DNA of 33,567 nt, taken from Hyphomicrobiales bacterium (GTDB taxonomy: Bacteria; Pseudomonadota; Alphaproteobacteria; Rhizobiales; Beijerinckiaceae). How positions within the stretch are numbered: the first letter of the stretch is position 1; each line of letters begins with the position of its first letter. Below the pieces are notes generated by a model, which was not told where the DNA came from, made no database searches, and worked only from the letters and a program-made list of their open reading frames with translations. Shown in pieces: positions 1 through 9,320 of the stretch. The position numbers were made by a program, and so were the translations under genes. The stretch is from the NCBI GenBank assembly GCA_027488155.1, contig JAIYCE010000102.1, positions 1-33,567 of the forward strand, given 5' to 3'.

Positions 1-1631
1 AGCGCAGAAGTTGCCTCATCGAGAAGTAGGATCGGCGGATTCTTGAGAATTGTTCGCGCGATCGCAACACGCTGCTTCTCGCCGCCAGACAATTTCAATC
101 CTCTTTCACCGACACTGGTTTCATAACCGTCCGGCAGGCTACGGATAAAACCGTCAATCTGAGCGAGCCGAGCCGCTTCTTCGATATCTTCGGGCGACGC
201 ATCCCAGCGACCGTAGCGGATGTTGTACCCGATGGTATCGTTGAACAGCACCGTATCCTGTGGGACCATACCAATAGAAGCGCGCAACGAAGTCTGTGTG
301 ACATCGGCAATGTTTTGACCATCGATCAAGATGCGGCCGCTAGACGGCTCGTAGAACCGGTAGATCAAACGAGAAACGGTGGATTTTCCTGCGCCTGAGG
401 GTCCGACGATCGCGACGGTTTTCCCGGCGGGGACAGAGAAGGAAATTCCTTTCAGAATCTCGCGCTCAGGCACGTAATGGAAATGCACATTTTCAAAGCG
501 AATTTCACCACGATCCACGACAAGCGGCTTAGCACCCGGCTTATCGGCAATCTCGGGCGATTGATCGAGAATGGTAAACATCTGCTCGATATCAGTGACG
601 CCCTGTTTGATCTCGCGATAAACCATGCCCATGAAATTGAGCGGCTGATAGAGCTGAATCAGCATTGCATTGACGAGAACAAAATCGCCGATCGTATGAC
701 GACCTTCGCGAATACCCTCGACGACGAGCACCATACAGAGCGTCAAACCGACCGTGAAGATGAAGGCCTGTCCGGCATTGAGAAAGGCCAGCGACGTATA
801 AGCTTTGACGCTCGCACGCTCGAATTTCTCCATCGAGCGATCGTAGCGTTGCGTTTCGCGTTGCTCGGCACCGAAATATTTAACTGTCTCGAAATTCAGT
901 AGCGAATCGACCGCTTTAACATTGGCGTCCGTATCGCTATCATTCATCGACCGGCGGATGCCGATGCGCCAATTCGTGGCAACCGTCGTGAACCACATAT
1001 AGGTGAAAATCATCAGCGACGTGACGGCGACGTAACGCCAATCGAATTGATACAGCAAGACACCTAGAATGAGCGCGAACTCGACCATGGTCGGAACAGC
1101 GGTCAACATCGCCATGCGTACGATTGTTTCAATGCCGGTGCGTCCACGTTCGAGAACGCGCGTGAGACCGCCGGTCTTGCGTTCCAGATGAAACCGTAAG
1201 GACAGCCGGTGCATGTGCTCGAAGGTTTCGAGCGCCAAACGGCGCACTGCGTTCATCGCAACTGAGGCAAACAACGCGTCACGCAATTGGGTGAGCATCG
1301 CCATCAGCGTGCGCATAACGCCATAAAGAACCGTGAGCACCACCGGTGCCCCAGCCAGCCATTCCCACGGAATGTCGCGCGGCTGACCGTTCGGCAGCAG
1401 GGCATCCGTGGCCCATTTAAAAGTAAACGGCACGACAATTGTGACGAGTTTGGCCAGTATGAGCAGGCCGACCGCCCAGAAGATCCTGAGCTTCAGATCG
1501 CTCCGGTCCGCAGGCCAAAGATAGGGCCAAAGTGCACGCAGCGTACTCCAAAGAGCCCCTTGATCAGCGCTAACGCGGGGCGGCTTCGCAGCCTTTTGGG
1601 GCGCGGCCATTTTGGCAACGGGAGCGTTCAT
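1..1631 (-). CDS. Atm1/HMT-type ABC exporter, permease fused to ATPase (3' end cut off)
   Basis: Half-transporter with an N-terminal membrane domain and a C-terminal ATPase, working as a homodimer in the inner membrane. The first 543 residues are present and the gene runs off the left edge. About six membrane segments lie in residues 45-330. The nucleotide-binding domain shows Walker A GPSGAGKST at 410-418, the signature LSGGEKQ at 514-520 and Walker B ILLLDEATSA ending at 543, so only the C-terminal tail is missing. The start is MNAPVAKMAAP at 1631. The membrane part (LNFETVKYFGAEQRE, LNFMGMVYREIKQ) resembles the Atm1/HMT1 family, which exports glutathione-linked or Fe-S-related compounds and metals in mitochondria and alphaproteobacteria. 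The family call is firm; the substrate is inferred. A lipid-A-type MsbA exporter is less likely. Confidence 0.9.
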   Translation of the reverse strand, partial: MNAPVAKMAAPQKAAKPPRVSADQGALWSTLRALWPYLWPADRSDLKLRIFWAVGLLILAKLVTIVVPFTFKWATDALLPNGQPRDIPWEWLAGAPVVLTVLYGVMRTLMAMLTQLRDALFASVAMNAVRRLALETFEHMHRLSLRFHLERKTGGLTRVLERGRTGIETIVRMAMLTAVPTMVEFALILGVLLYQFDWRYVAVTSLMIFTYMWFTTVATNWRIGIRRSMNDSDTDANVKAVDSLLNFETVKYFGAEQRETQRYDRSMEKFERASVKAYTSLAFLNAGQAFIFTVGLTLCMVLVVEGIREGRHTIGDFVLVNAMLIQLYQPLNFMGMVYREIKQGVTDIEQMFTILDQSPEIADKPGAKPLVVDRGEIRFENVHFHYVPEREILKGISFSVPAGKTVAIVGPSGAGKSTVSRLIYRFYEPSSGRILIDGQNIADVTQTSLRASIGMVPQDTVLFNDTIGYNIRYGRWDASPEDIEEAARLAQIDGFIRSLPDGYETSVGERGLKLSGGEKQRVAIARTILKNPPILLLDEATSA

Positions 1632-1706
1632 GGAAGGTCCTTTTAGAATCGGCTCCCTTTATAGGGCAGTCCAAGCATGGACGCGATGCACATGCAGCAG
1701 ACCGGC

Positions 1707-2774
1707 TCAGGGCGCTCTGGCGGGGAGCACGAAGACCTGACCCGGATAAATCAGGTCCGGATCCCGAATCTGATCGGCGTTAGCGCCATGGATGATGGTG
1801 TAGCGCATACCATCACCATAAATCTTCTGGCTCAGACGCCACAGACTGTCGCCCTTGGCGATGGTCGCTGTTCTGACCGTTGCCACCACGTCTGCTGCCG
1901 TTACGGAAGGCGCTATAGCCGCAACCTGTCTGCTGGGCGGCACCACGGCCTGAACAACCGGTACCTCGAACTGAACTTCAGCTCGCGAAACGACCTTGCC
2001 GCCAGGATCGGTGTCGTCGGCGCGTAACCGGTAAAGCCCGGGCGTAATGCCTTTCTCGATTGTCAAAGACCAGCTGCCATTCTCGGCTGCCTTAGCTGCC
2101 GCAATAAAAGTGTCATTCAAATAAAGCCGGATGTCGGCGCCGGGCTGGGCAGCGCCCGATGCCGCCACAACACCCGTGGTCAACACATCCACGGCAAAAA
2201 TCGACACCCGGGCGCGCGTGCCTTGCGATACGGTTTGTGGCTTCAAGTTTACCGTCGCGCCGCTGGGTTGCTGCAAGGCCACGACCGTCTCGCTCTTAAC
2301 ACTTTCGGGCACCGAAACGAATACGCTTTGTTTAGACGATCGAGAGCCATTCTTATCGGTAGCGATCAAGCGTAATTCATGCGCTCCCGGCGGTAAGGGT
2401 TTTGGTGCCATCGCAAAGTAACCGGAGGAATCCGCACTTGCCGTGTCGTGCTGCGTATCGCCGCGCATCAAGGCAATGATGGCATTTGGCATTGCCCGCC
2501 CTGCAACGACGAGCTCACCAGACGGCTCAACGCGTACAACATCGAAAACAGGCACAATATCGGCCACAGCTTCGCCCTTGCTGGACCCGGATACAGGATT
2601 AGAAACGGATACAGCTTCAGAAGCGGGTGCGGACTTAACCATAGGCGTGGGTGCCACAATCGGCGCAGACACGATCGTTGGTTGGGCCTTCCACAACCCG
2701 GGACCGTAAATGATTGCAGCACCGCCACACACAGCAACGATCGCCGAAATGATCCAGTAACCGATTTTCGTCAT
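1707..2774 (-). CDS. LysM domain envelope protein with Ig-like repeats
   Basis: Membrane-anchored periplasmic protein of about 355 residues. The N-terminus is MTKIGYWIISAIVAVCGGA, a single membrane helix or uncleaved signal. A Pro/Ala/Ser-rich linker follows, then two bacterial Ig-like modules (PNAIIALMRGD and PGADIRLYLND, each ending in a GxYxLRxxATD-like strand). A C-terminal LysM of about 50 residues (KGDSLWRLSQKIYGDG ... IYPGQVFVLP) should bind peptidoglycan. I chose ATG 2774 because GAGG lies six bases upstream; the ATG at 2780 and a longer reading from 2879 are possible, but the longest would run into the divergent gene at 2873. This architecture is common in Hyphomicrobiales as a LysM peptidoglycan-binding protein. 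Its exact role is unknown. Confidence 0.85.
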   Translation of the reverse strand: MTKIGYWIISAIVAVCGGAAIIYGPGLWKAQPTIVSAPIVAPTPMVKSAPASEAVSVSNPVSGSSKGEAVADIVPVFDVVRVEPSGELVVAGRAMPNAIIALMRGDTQHDTASADSSGYFAMAPKPLPPGAHELRLIATDKNGSRSSKQSVFVSVPESVKSETVVALQQPSGATVNLKPQTVSQGTRARVSIFAVDVLTTGVVAASGAAQPGADIRLYLNDTFIAAAKAAENGSWSLTIEKGITPGLYRLRADDTDPGGKVVSRAEVQFEVPVVQAVVPPSRQVAAIAPSVTAADVVATVRTATIAKGDSLWRLSQKIYGDGMRYTIIHGANADQIRDPDLIYPGQVFVLPARAP

Positions 2775-2872
2775 GGTCATCCTCGCTGGCTTAGAAGCTA
2801 GCAAGCCCTTCCGCGCAATGCCACTCACAATGCGCGTGTTGACGCTCTCTTGCCCGCATGGGACAAAAAGGC

Positions 2873-3475
2873 ATGACACAGAAGCTCACTTTTTGCGTTT
2901 ATTGCGGCTCCGGCCACGGTCATGACGAAGCCTACACGGCTGCGGCTTGGCAATTGGGTCGCGCCATGGCTGAAGCAGACATCGGGCTTGTTTATGGCGG
3001 CGGTGCGATAGGGTTGATGGGAACCGTGGCACGCTCAGTGCTCGACCATGGCGGGCATGTCACAGGCATTATCCCAGACTTTCTGCAGGCAAAGGAACGC
3101 CTCATCGCCGATGCGCAGGAAACGATCATCGTGCCCGATATGCACACGCGCAAAAAACTGATGTTCGACAAGGCTGACGCTTTTATAGCGCTGCCGGGCG
3201 GAATCGGCACGCTCGAGGAGTTGGTCGAGCAGCTCACTTGGGCGCAGCTTGGCCGCCACACAAAACCAATTCTAATGGCCGACATCAAGAATTTCTGGAA
3301 ACCGCTTCTCGTTCTGCTCGAGCATATGCGAGAAGCCGGATTCATCCGGCCCGGACTGGAAGTGCGCTATCTGGTCGCCGAAAAAATAGAGGACACAGTT
3401 CCTATGCTGCTTAAGGCATTGAGCCGCGCGGGGGAACCTGCCTTGAGCGATGGCGAATTGCTAGACCGCTTCTGA
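2873..3475 (+). CDS. LOG family protein (TIGR00730), probable cytokinin riboside 5'-monophosphate phosphoribohydrolase
   Basis: Rossmann-fold protein of about 200 residues, the normal family length. It has the N-terminal strand FCVYCGSG, a glycine loop VYGGGAIGLMG and the diagnostic PGGIGTLEE motif, preceded by MHTRKK, which carries the conserved arginine. LOG family enzymes cleave the N-glycosidic bond of nucleoside 5'-monophosphates, releasing the base (a cytokinin in plants) and ribose 5-phosphate; in bacteria the true substrate is often uncertain, and many were long misannotated as lysine decarboxylases. The start at 2873 (MTQKLTFCVYCGSG) matches the usual N-terminus; an in-frame ATG at 2858 would add five residues. 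It is divergent from the LysM gene, with under 100 bases for both promoters. Confidence 0.9.
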   Translation: MTQKLTFCVYCGSGHGHDEAYTAAAWQLGRAMAEADIGLVYGGGAIGLMGTVARSVLDHGGHVTGIIPDFLQAKERLIADAQETIIVPDMHTRKKLMFDKADAFIALPGGIGTLEELVEQLTWAQLGRHTKPILMADIKNFWKPLLVLLEHMREAGFIRPGLEVRYLVAEKIEDTVPMLLKALSRAGEPALSDGELLDRF

Positions 3476-3552
3476 GCTTTACGGCTGCTCCGCCTATTGC
3501 GATAAGAGTGTGGGGCCTCGCCCGGTCCCGCAACGATCCGGGGGATTTTACG

Positions 3553-3909
3553 ATGCGTAGATTAACCATTGCGACGGCTGCCTTCGCCAGTCTTGCCATG
3601 ACGGCCTCGATGGCCTCGGCTCAGCAGGCTAAGCCCGCTGAAAAGCCTGCAAAGGCGCTAATCGCCAAAGTGACTAACAAGCGCGATGTCCCGGTTCGCA
3701 TGTTGCAATTCATCCCCGCGCAAGCAGAAGTGCCTCCGTCAAACGCACTCAAGCAGCCGCTTGGGAAAAACAAGACCATTAGTATTCGCGTCAATGGACC
3801 GAAGGGCGAATGCAATTACATCATCGTCGGCGAATATGAAGACGGTCTTGAGATCGCAGGCGGCGAAGTTAATCTATGCAAGGACAGCACAATCGTCCTG
3901 ATCGACTGA
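3553..3909 (+). CDS. Small secreted protein of unknown function
   Basis: A 118-residue protein with a clear Sec signal peptide (MRRLTIATAAFASLAMTAS, cleavage likely after ASMASA). A Lys/Ala/Pro-rich stretch follows, then a compact domain with two cysteines (GECNYIIVGEYEDG and NLCKDSTIVLID) that could form a disulfide in the periplasm. I do not recognise the family; the pattern of short strands suggests a small beta-sandwich. The start at 3553 places the signal peptide correctly, with GGGGGA about eight bases before it; a longer reading from 3508 would put a charged leader before the signal. Its stop codon abuts the cimA stop on the other strand with no base between them. Confidence 0.75.
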   Translation: MRRLTIATAAFASLAMTASMASAQQAKPAEKPAKALIAKVTNKRDVPVRMLQFIPAQAEVPPSNALKQPLGKNKTISIRVNGPKGECNYIIVGEYEDGLEIAGGEVNLCKDSTIVLID

Positions 3910-5511
3910 TCAGGTCCGCGCGCCTTCCTTCACAAGCTTATAGTTGATCGAATCGACCAGCGCCTGAAACGACGCATCGATGATGTTTGGCGAGACGCCC
4001 ACGGTCGTCCAGCTCTCGCCCTTCTCATCGCCTGACTCGATCAGCACCCGCGTGACAGCGTCTGTGCCGCCTTGGAAGACGCGCACTTTAAAATCGAGGA
4101 GTTCCAAGGCCTCGATGTATTTTTGATAGCGTCCGAGATCCTTACGCAGCGCGACATCAAGCGCGTTCACAGGACCATTTCCTTCCGCGGCTGAGATCAT
4201 CACTTCATCGCCAACGCGCACTTTTACGATGGCTTCCGCTACTGTGACAAGCTCACCGTCCTTGTTGTAGCGCCGCTCTACATTGACCTTGAAGCGTTCG
4301 ACGGAAAAAAATTCCGGCACCTCGCCGAGAATACGCTTGGCAAGCAGGAAGAAAGACGCGTCCGCACCTTCATAGGCATAGCCCTGCGCTTCACGATCCT
4401 TCACTTCATCGAGAAGGCGTACGACACGCGGATCGTCCTTCTTCACCGTAATGTTGAGCCGCTCAAGTTCAGCGAGAAGATTGGATTTACCGGCCTGATC
4501 GGACACGAGAACGCGACGGAGATTGCCAACGATTTCGGGCGCGACGTGCTCATAGGTTTTCGGATCTTTCAGAACAGCCGAGGCGTGAATGCCCGCCTTG
4601 GTCGCGAAAGCCGACGCGCCAACATAGGGCGCATGGCGATTGGGTGCGCGGTTGAGGATTTCATCGAGCGCACGCGAAACTGATGTTAGCTCCGCCAGCG
4701 CCTTGTTGGATACGCCAATCTCGAAACGGTCGGACAAAGCCTGCTTCAACTTGAAGCTTGGGATGAGTGTTGCAAGATTGGCATTGCCGCAACGCTCTCC
4801 AAGACCGTTAAGCGTGCCTTGAATCTGTCGCGCTCCCGCGCGCACTGCCGCCAGAGAATTGGCAACCGCATTGCCCGTGTCGTCATGCGCATGAATACCA
4901 AGACGATCCCCCGGCACGTGGCTCGTTACATCGCTAACGATGTGTTCGACTTCATCGGGCAAGGTGCCGCCATTCGTGTCGCACAAGACAATCCAGCGTG
5001 CTCCGGCCTCATAGGCTGTCTTCACGCAAGCGAGCGCATAATCGCGATTGGCTTTGTAACCATCGAAAAAATGCTCACAGTCGATCATTGCTTCGCGACC
5101 CGCTGCAATCGCCGCCTTCACACTCTCCGCAATACCTTCGAGGTTTTCGTCAAGCGTGATGCCGAGAGCGACATGGACATGATAGTCCCAACTCTTGGCA
5201 ACGAAGCAGATAGCATCGGCTTTCGAATCGAGCAAAGCGGCAATGCCAGGATCATTCGCAGCGGAACGTCCTGCCCGCTTGGTCATGCCGAAGGCGACAA
5301 ATTGCGCATTTTCAGTGCGTTTCTTCGCAAAAAAATCGGTATCGAGCGGATTAGCGCCGGGATAGCCACCCTCAACATAATCGACACCGAGACGGTCGAG
5401 CATTCGCGCGATCTGCTTTTTATCCTCTAACGAAAAATCGACGCCGGTGGTCTGCGCGCCATCGCGCAAGGTCGTGTCGAAGAGATATATGCGGGAGCGT
5501 GGCGCGTTCAT
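3910..5511 (-). CDS. cimA: (R)-citramalate synthase
   Basis: Condenses acetyl-CoA with pyruvate to (R)-citramalate, the first step of the threonine-independent route to 2-oxobutyrate and isoleucine. The 533-residue protein has the HMGL-like TIM barrel with [10 protein letters not shown] at 11-20 (metal and pyruvate site), [17 protein letters not shown] near 205 (metal-binding HxH region) and the [11 protein letters not shown] loop. A C-terminal LeuA-type regulatory domain covers roughly 415-525. The length and the [15 protein letters not shown] opening fit the CimA group (TIGR00977) rather than 2-isopropylmalate synthase, whose opening is LRDGEQ. ATG 5511 overlaps the cysS stop in an ATGA, with GGGAG nine bases upstream, so translation is probably coupled to cysS. 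A GTG at 5526 is a weaker alternative. Confidence 0.92.
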   Translation of the reverse strand: MNAPRSRIYLFDTTLRDGAQTTGVDFSLEDKKQIARMLDRLGVDYVEGGYPGANPLDTDFFAKKRTENAQFVAFGMTKRAGRSAANDPGIAALLDSKADAICFVAKSWDYHVHVALGITLDENLEGIAESVKAAIAAGREAMIDCEHFFDGYKANRDYALACVKTAYEAGARWIVLCDTNGGTLPDEVEHIVSDVTSHVPGDRLGIHAHDDTGNAVANSLAAVRAGARQIQGTLNGLGERCGNANLATLIPSFKLKQALSDRFEIGVSNKALAELTSVSRALDEILNRAPNRHAPYVGASAFATKAGIHASAVLKDPKTYEHVAPEIVGNLRRVLVSDQAGKSNLLAELERLNITVKKDDPRVVRLLDEVKDREAQGYAYEGADASFFLLAKRILGEVPEFFSVERFKVNVERRYNKDGELVTVAEAIVKVRVGDEVMISAAEGNGPVNALDVALRKDLGRYQKYIEALELLDFKVRVFQGGTDAVTRVLIESGDEKGESWTTVGVSPNIIDASFQALVDSINYKLVKEGART

Positions 5512-6905
5512 GATTTTATCTCCCACGAGGTGGAGCCGTCTTTATTGTCCTTAATGGTAACGCCAAGACTTGCCAGTTGATCGCGCAACCGATCAGACTC
5601 GGCCCAATTCTTAGTCTGCCGTGCCGCGAGACGCGCTTCTATCAGACCCACAATCTCAGCTTCCAGCACCGGATCGACCACCTTCCCTGCCATCCATGAC
5701 GCGACATCGAAGCCCATCAATTCTAAACCGGCACGCAGCCCGGCGAGATCCAACTCGCGATATTGGCGGAACAATTCGGCAATCGCCTTCGGCGTATTGA
5801 GATCGTCCGCCAACGCTTCGAACAAGGCGGGTGAAGGTTGGGACGGTGCTATATCCGAGATTGCGTGCATGAAATTGTCGAGCGAGGTCTTTACCTCTTC
5901 GAGTTTGCGCAAAGTCCAGTCGATGGGCGAACGATAGTGCGTGCCGAGCATAGCAAGACGCAGCACCTGCCCATTCCATGCGCGACCGCCGAAAACCTCC
6001 GTCGCGAGCAATTGATTGATAGTGATGAAATTGCCGAGGCTTTTCGACATTTTCTCGCCCTCGACCTGCAAAAAGCCGTTGTGCATCCAGACATTGGCCA
6101 TCACGCTGTGCCCAAACGCGCAGGTTGATTGCGCGAGTTCGTTTTCATGATGCGGAAAGACGAGATCGATTCCGCCGCCATGAATGTCGAACACTTCACC
6201 CAAATGTGCCCAGCTCATAGCCGAGCATTCGATATGCCAACCGGGACGGCCTGGAACGGTAATGCCGACGGGCGAAGGCCAACCGGGCTCGCCAACCTTC
6301 GAGGGTTTCCAAAGCACAAAATCCGTCGCATCTTTCTTATAAGGCGCTACATCGACACGCGCCCCGGCGATCATCTCGTCGAGTGAACGATTAGCGAGCG
6401 CACCATAGCGCGGCAGCGCACCACCGGCGGCATTCATCGCGGCGGGCGAAAACAGGACGTGATCCTCCGCGACATAGGCAAAACCGCCGGCAACAAGCCG
6501 TTCAATGATGATCCGCATCTGCTCGATATGCTCGGTCGCGCGCGGCTCGATATCCGGCGGCAAGCAACCCAATGCTGCAACATCGGCATGGAATTGCTGC
6601 GCTGTCTTCTCTGTCACGCGCAGGATCGCGTGATTGAGCGGCAGGCCAGGATAATCCCGCGCAGCGCGCTCGTTGATCTTGTCGTCGACGTCGGTGATAT
6701 TGCGGACATATTTGACATGAGCTGCGCCATAATGATGGCGCAAAAGCCGATACAAAAGATCGAACACGATCACCGGGCGCGCATTGCCTATATGGGCATA
6801 GTCGTAAACGGTGGGTCCGCAGACATACATGCGCACGAGGCCCGGATCGACCGGTTCAAATTCATCCTTCGTCCGCGTCAGCGTGTTATAGAGTTTCAAA
6901 CCCAT
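5508..6905 (-). CDS. cysS: Cysteine-tRNA ligase
   Basis: Class I aminoacyl-tRNA synthetase charging tRNA-Cys. The protein has 465 residues, the usual size. Visible marks are the zinc ligand C29 in [15 protein letters not shown], the HIGN form of the HIGH motif at 38-41 (normal in CysRS), the WHIECSAM zinc site, HHENELAQ, and the KMSKS loop in [11 protein letters not shown]. The C-terminal anticodon region ends in [13 protein letters not shown] 6905 matches the usual N-terminus (short leader, then KLYNTLTR) and has GGGG at a suitable distance; an in-frame ATG at 6917 adds four residues and has no good ribosome site. The last four bases overlap the cimA start, which makes a two-gene unit. Confidence 0.97.
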   Translation of the reverse strand: MGLKLYNTLTRTKDEFEPVDPGLVRMYVCGPTVYDYAHIGNARPVIVFDLLYRLLRHHYGAAHVKYVRNITDVDDKINERAARDYPGLPLNHAILRVTEKTAQQFHADVAALGCLPPDIEPRATEHIEQMRIIIERLVAGGFAYVAEDHVLFSPAAMNAAGGALPRYGALANRSLDEMIAGARVDVAPYKKDATDFVLWKPSKVGEPGWPSPVGITVPGRPGWHIECSAMSWAHLGEVFDIHGGGIDLVFPHHENELAQSTCAFGHSVMANVWMHNGFLQVEGEKMSKSLGNFITINQLLATEVFGGRAWNGQVLRLAMLGTHYRSPIDWTLRKLEEVKTSLDNFMHAISDIAPSQPSPALFEALADDLNTPKAIAELFRQYRELDLAGLRAGLELMGFDVASWMAGKVVDPVLEAEIVGLIEARLAARQTKNWAESDRLRDQLASLGVTIKDNKDGSTSWEIKS

Positions 6906-7167
6906 CGTCTGCCCCATGCCAAAGCAAGCCGCCCGCCGCGCCGGCCGGGATCCGTTTGTTCATTGTCGGGGAGACATGACGGGTCCAGCCAGCGAGAGCG
7001 CTAGCTGCAAATCGATCCAATAATGGCCCGAACGGTCGTCATAACCCGACATTGCACAGAGCGGAGGCACGGCGTCAAGCCGAACCTTCGGCGAGGTCCG
7101 ACGTTAAGTCTTTCCTAAGGGATCGTGCCGCAATTTCCGCCAATTCTCGTTGTCTGGGGCGTCCTTT

Positions 7168-7461
7168 ATGCGTTCAAACCTGTTTATACTCGCGCTCGTC
7201 GCAGCATTAGCCGTAATTCCGTCGGTTTCGGGCGCTGCGCCGAACAACCGGTTTCTAGTGCCGGGCAATGACGGTTACGGCATCGGCGAATGCCTCGCCG
7301 AAGGCGGAGCCTGCGGCCAAGCCGTTGCCGACAGCTATTGCGAGGCACAGGGTTTCAAGCAAGGCGCCCTCTCCTACAGCGATGCCAGCAAAGAAATCAC
7401 GGCCACCACGGTTAAACGCGGACCGCGCCCGTCAGCGTTTGTGATTGAGTGCCGGACCTAA
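7168..7461 (+). CDS. Small secreted cysteine-containing protein, unknown
   Basis: A 97-residue protein with a textbook signal peptide (MRSNLFILALVAALAVIPS, cleavage near VSGA|APNN). The mature part of about 75 residues has four cysteines (ECLAEGGACGQAVADSYCEAQG and the C-terminal IECRT), which probably form two disulfides in the periplasm. I do not recognise a named family. The ATG at 7168 is preceded by a TTG in the same frame at 7150, but only 7168 places the signal peptide at the N-terminus. It converges on creA with a gap of three bases. A CtrA-like box with one mismatch (TTAA-N7-CTAA, 7104-7118) lies upstream, which may be chance. Confidence 0.75.
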   Translation: MRSNLFILALVAALAVIPSVSGAAPNNRFLVPGNDGYGIGECLAEGGACGQAVADSYCEAQGFKQGALSYSDASKEITATTVKRGPRPSAFVIECRT

Positions 7462-7464
7462 AAA

Positions 7465-7989
7465 TCAGGATTTGACCCAGTCGGCACATTTCGGCGGGTC
7501 TTGGTCCGCGACACCCCAAGGCATGATCGGGACAGCTGTCGTCGAATTCTTTGGCGAGCCCTCGATCACCCGGTCTGTATAGACGATGTAGACAAGCGTA
7601 TTCCGCTTCGTATCGCAGCCCCGGACGATCTGCATTTTCTTGAAAATTAGCGAGCGGGACTGGCGGAACATCGTTGTGCCCTGCTCGAATTTTTCTTTGA
7701 TCTTGATTGGTCCTGTTTGACGGCAGGCCAGCGATATATCGGACAATTCCTCGGCAACCCCGAGCATGCCCTTCACCCCGCCGCGCTCCGGCACCGTATA
7801 ATAGCAAGCAACACCGTCGACACCCGGATCGTCGACGACATAGGTGGCGAGCTTGTCATCCGGCGTCAGCATCTTCCAAACGGTTGAGCGTTTGAAAATC
7901 AGCTCCGGCTCCTGAGCTTGCGCCGCTGGCACACCGGCGCACATCAGAGCCATAAGCCCAGCGAGAGCTATACAAAGCCGCCCGGTCAT
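7465..7989 (-). CDS. creA: CreA family periplasmic protein
   Basis: A 174-residue protein with signal peptide MTGRLCIALAGLMALMCAG (cleavage near PAAQA|QEPE). The mature domain fits the CreA family: STVWKMLTPDDKLATYVVDDP, a conserved GVACYYT, SLACRQTGP, FKKMQIVRGCDTKRNTLVYIVYTDR. The conserved cysteines probably pair in the periplasm. The molecular function of CreA is not established despite its wide distribution in proteobacteria. ATG 7989 has AAAAGGA about eight bases upstream; ATG 7998 is possible and adds three residues, but its AAGG would touch the start codon. The gene stands alone on this strand, divergent from the DUF2865 gene. Confidence 0.88.
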   Translation of the reverse strand: MTGRLCIALAGLMALMCAGVPAAQAQEPELIFKRSTVWKMLTPDDKLATYVVDDPGVDGVACYYTVPERGGVKGMLGVAEELSDISLACRQTGPIKIKEKFEQGTTMFRQSRSLIFKKMQIVRGCDTKRNTLVYIVYTDRVIEGSPKNSTTAVPIMPWGVADQDPPKCADWVKS

Positions 7990-8157
7990 TCGATCCATCC
8001 TTTTAAAGCTGCCTGCCTATCCAAGGTTAAGATGGGGGTGGCCCATGGCCAAAACGAGGCCTTTTATTGCTTGCATCCACCATTATTTACGTAACGGCGC
8101 TTTCAGTTCGAACCCGGCCATGGTTTTGTCGGTTTCCCCGCGCAAGGATTGTTCCGC

Positions 8158-9303
8158 ATGATGCGGTTATTGGCCTTTATCGTCGCGTTGATCGCCGCGC
8201 TCGGCATACAAGCTGCCGTGGCTCAGACCTATTGCGACCGATTGCAGGCGGAGCTTAATGCGCCGGGTGGGGACAGTGAAACGCAAGGCTATATGCAAGC
8301 GCTGAGCACCGCGCGTTCGGAATTGGGACAAACGAATGCGCAGGCGCGGCAGGCCGGGTGCGAGCCGTCACGCTTTCTGTTCTTCTCGACAACGCCGGCG
8401 CAATGCCGCGGTTATGAGACACGAATTGACAGTCTGACGGAGCGGGTGCGTGTACTCGAGCAGCGCGTGAACCAAGGCGGCCAAAGGCGCAATCAACTAC
8501 TTGCAGCCTATCGCGCCAATTGTCAGGGCAACAATCCGATCCCGCCCGGCAATGTTGGCACGACACAGGCGCGCTCGCGCAACATTCTCGACATGTTGTT
8601 TGGCGCTACACCTGACACGACAAGTCCGCAGGGCACTTTCCCGCAAGACCTCACACAAGGCGGTGTGATGGCAGAACCGGGCGATTCAGGACCCCGCCGT
8701 CTTGTCTGCGTCCGTAAATGCGACGGATATTTCTTCCCGTTAGCCGGTGCCTCGGGCAGCGCCGCCAGCGATGGCGAGTTATGCCGTGCCCAATGCCCCA
8801 ATGCCGATGTCGAAGTTTTCGTCTCACCTGCCTATGGCGATCTCAAATTTGGCGTATCTTTGTCCGGTACACCCTACACGGCGTTACCGAACGCGTTCAA
8901 ATATCGCACGAGCTACGATCCTACCTGTTCCTGCCGCAAGCCGGGACAAAGCTGGAGCGATGCCCTTAACGAAGCGGAGCAGATGATTGGCGGACGGCGC
9001 GGTGATACGATCGTGACCGAACAAAAATCGCTTGAAATGTCGCGTCCGAAAGAGGCCGCTCAACCGCCTGCGCAGCAACAACGGCGACAGCAACAAGGTA
9101 AGCCCAGTCAGCCAGGCAATGCCGCTCCGGCCGCTCAAGCTACGCCCACCCCAGCGCCACAAGCGGCTAGCCAAACGCGCACGGTTGTTGGTCAGGATCA
9201 GGGCGAATGGGTTGAAGTGCAGAACCCGGATGGAACGACCCGCAAAGTGCGTGTCGTCGCCCCACAAGGCGTCCCAGCGAGGCCCAAACCCGCAGGGCAA
9301 TGA
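8158..9303 (+). CDS. DUF2865 domain secreted protein
   Basis: A 381-residue exported protein. The signal peptide is MMRLLAFIVALIAALGIQA, cut near AVA|QTYC. A coiled-coil-like, Gln/Arg-rich helical region spans about residues 30-125. The DUF2865 core is around 180-270: LVCVRKCDGYFFPL, then CRAQCPNADVEVF, FGVSLSGTPYTALPNAFKYR and a paired-cysteine CSCR. A Pro/Gln/Ala-rich low-complexity stretch (300-345) leads to a short conserved end (GEWVEVQNPDGTTRKVRVV). DUF2865 proteins are nearly confined to Hyphomicrobiales and their function is unknown. The cysteine pairs and spacing suggest a disulfide-bonded envelope protein. ATG 8158 follows AAGGA by nine bases; the ATG immediately after could also serve. 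Confidence 0.85.
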   Translation: MMRLLAFIVALIAALGIQAAVAQTYCDRLQAELNAPGGDSETQGYMQALSTARSELGQTNAQARQAGCEPSRFLFFSTTPAQCRGYETRIDSLTERVRVLEQRVNQGGQRRNQLLAAYRANCQGNNPIPPGNVGTTQARSRNILDMLFGATPDTTSPQGTFPQDLTQGGVMAEPGDSGPRRLVCVRKCDGYFFPLAGASGSAASDGELCRAQCPNADVEVFVSPAYGDLKFGVSLSGTPYTALPNAFKYRTSYDPTCSCRKPGQSWSDALNEAEQMIGGRRGDTIVTEQKSLEMSRPKEAAQPPAQQQRRQQQGKPSQPGNAAPAAQATPTPAPQAASQTRTVVGQDQGEWVEVQNPDGTTRKVRVVAPQGVPARPKPAGQ

Positions 9304-9320
9304 CGAGGCCGCAGGCCCGA

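Noticed and set aside
477-1646. Plus-strand frames inside the ABC exporter
   Set aside because: They are antisense to a gene with all ABC motifs and lack recognisable domains.
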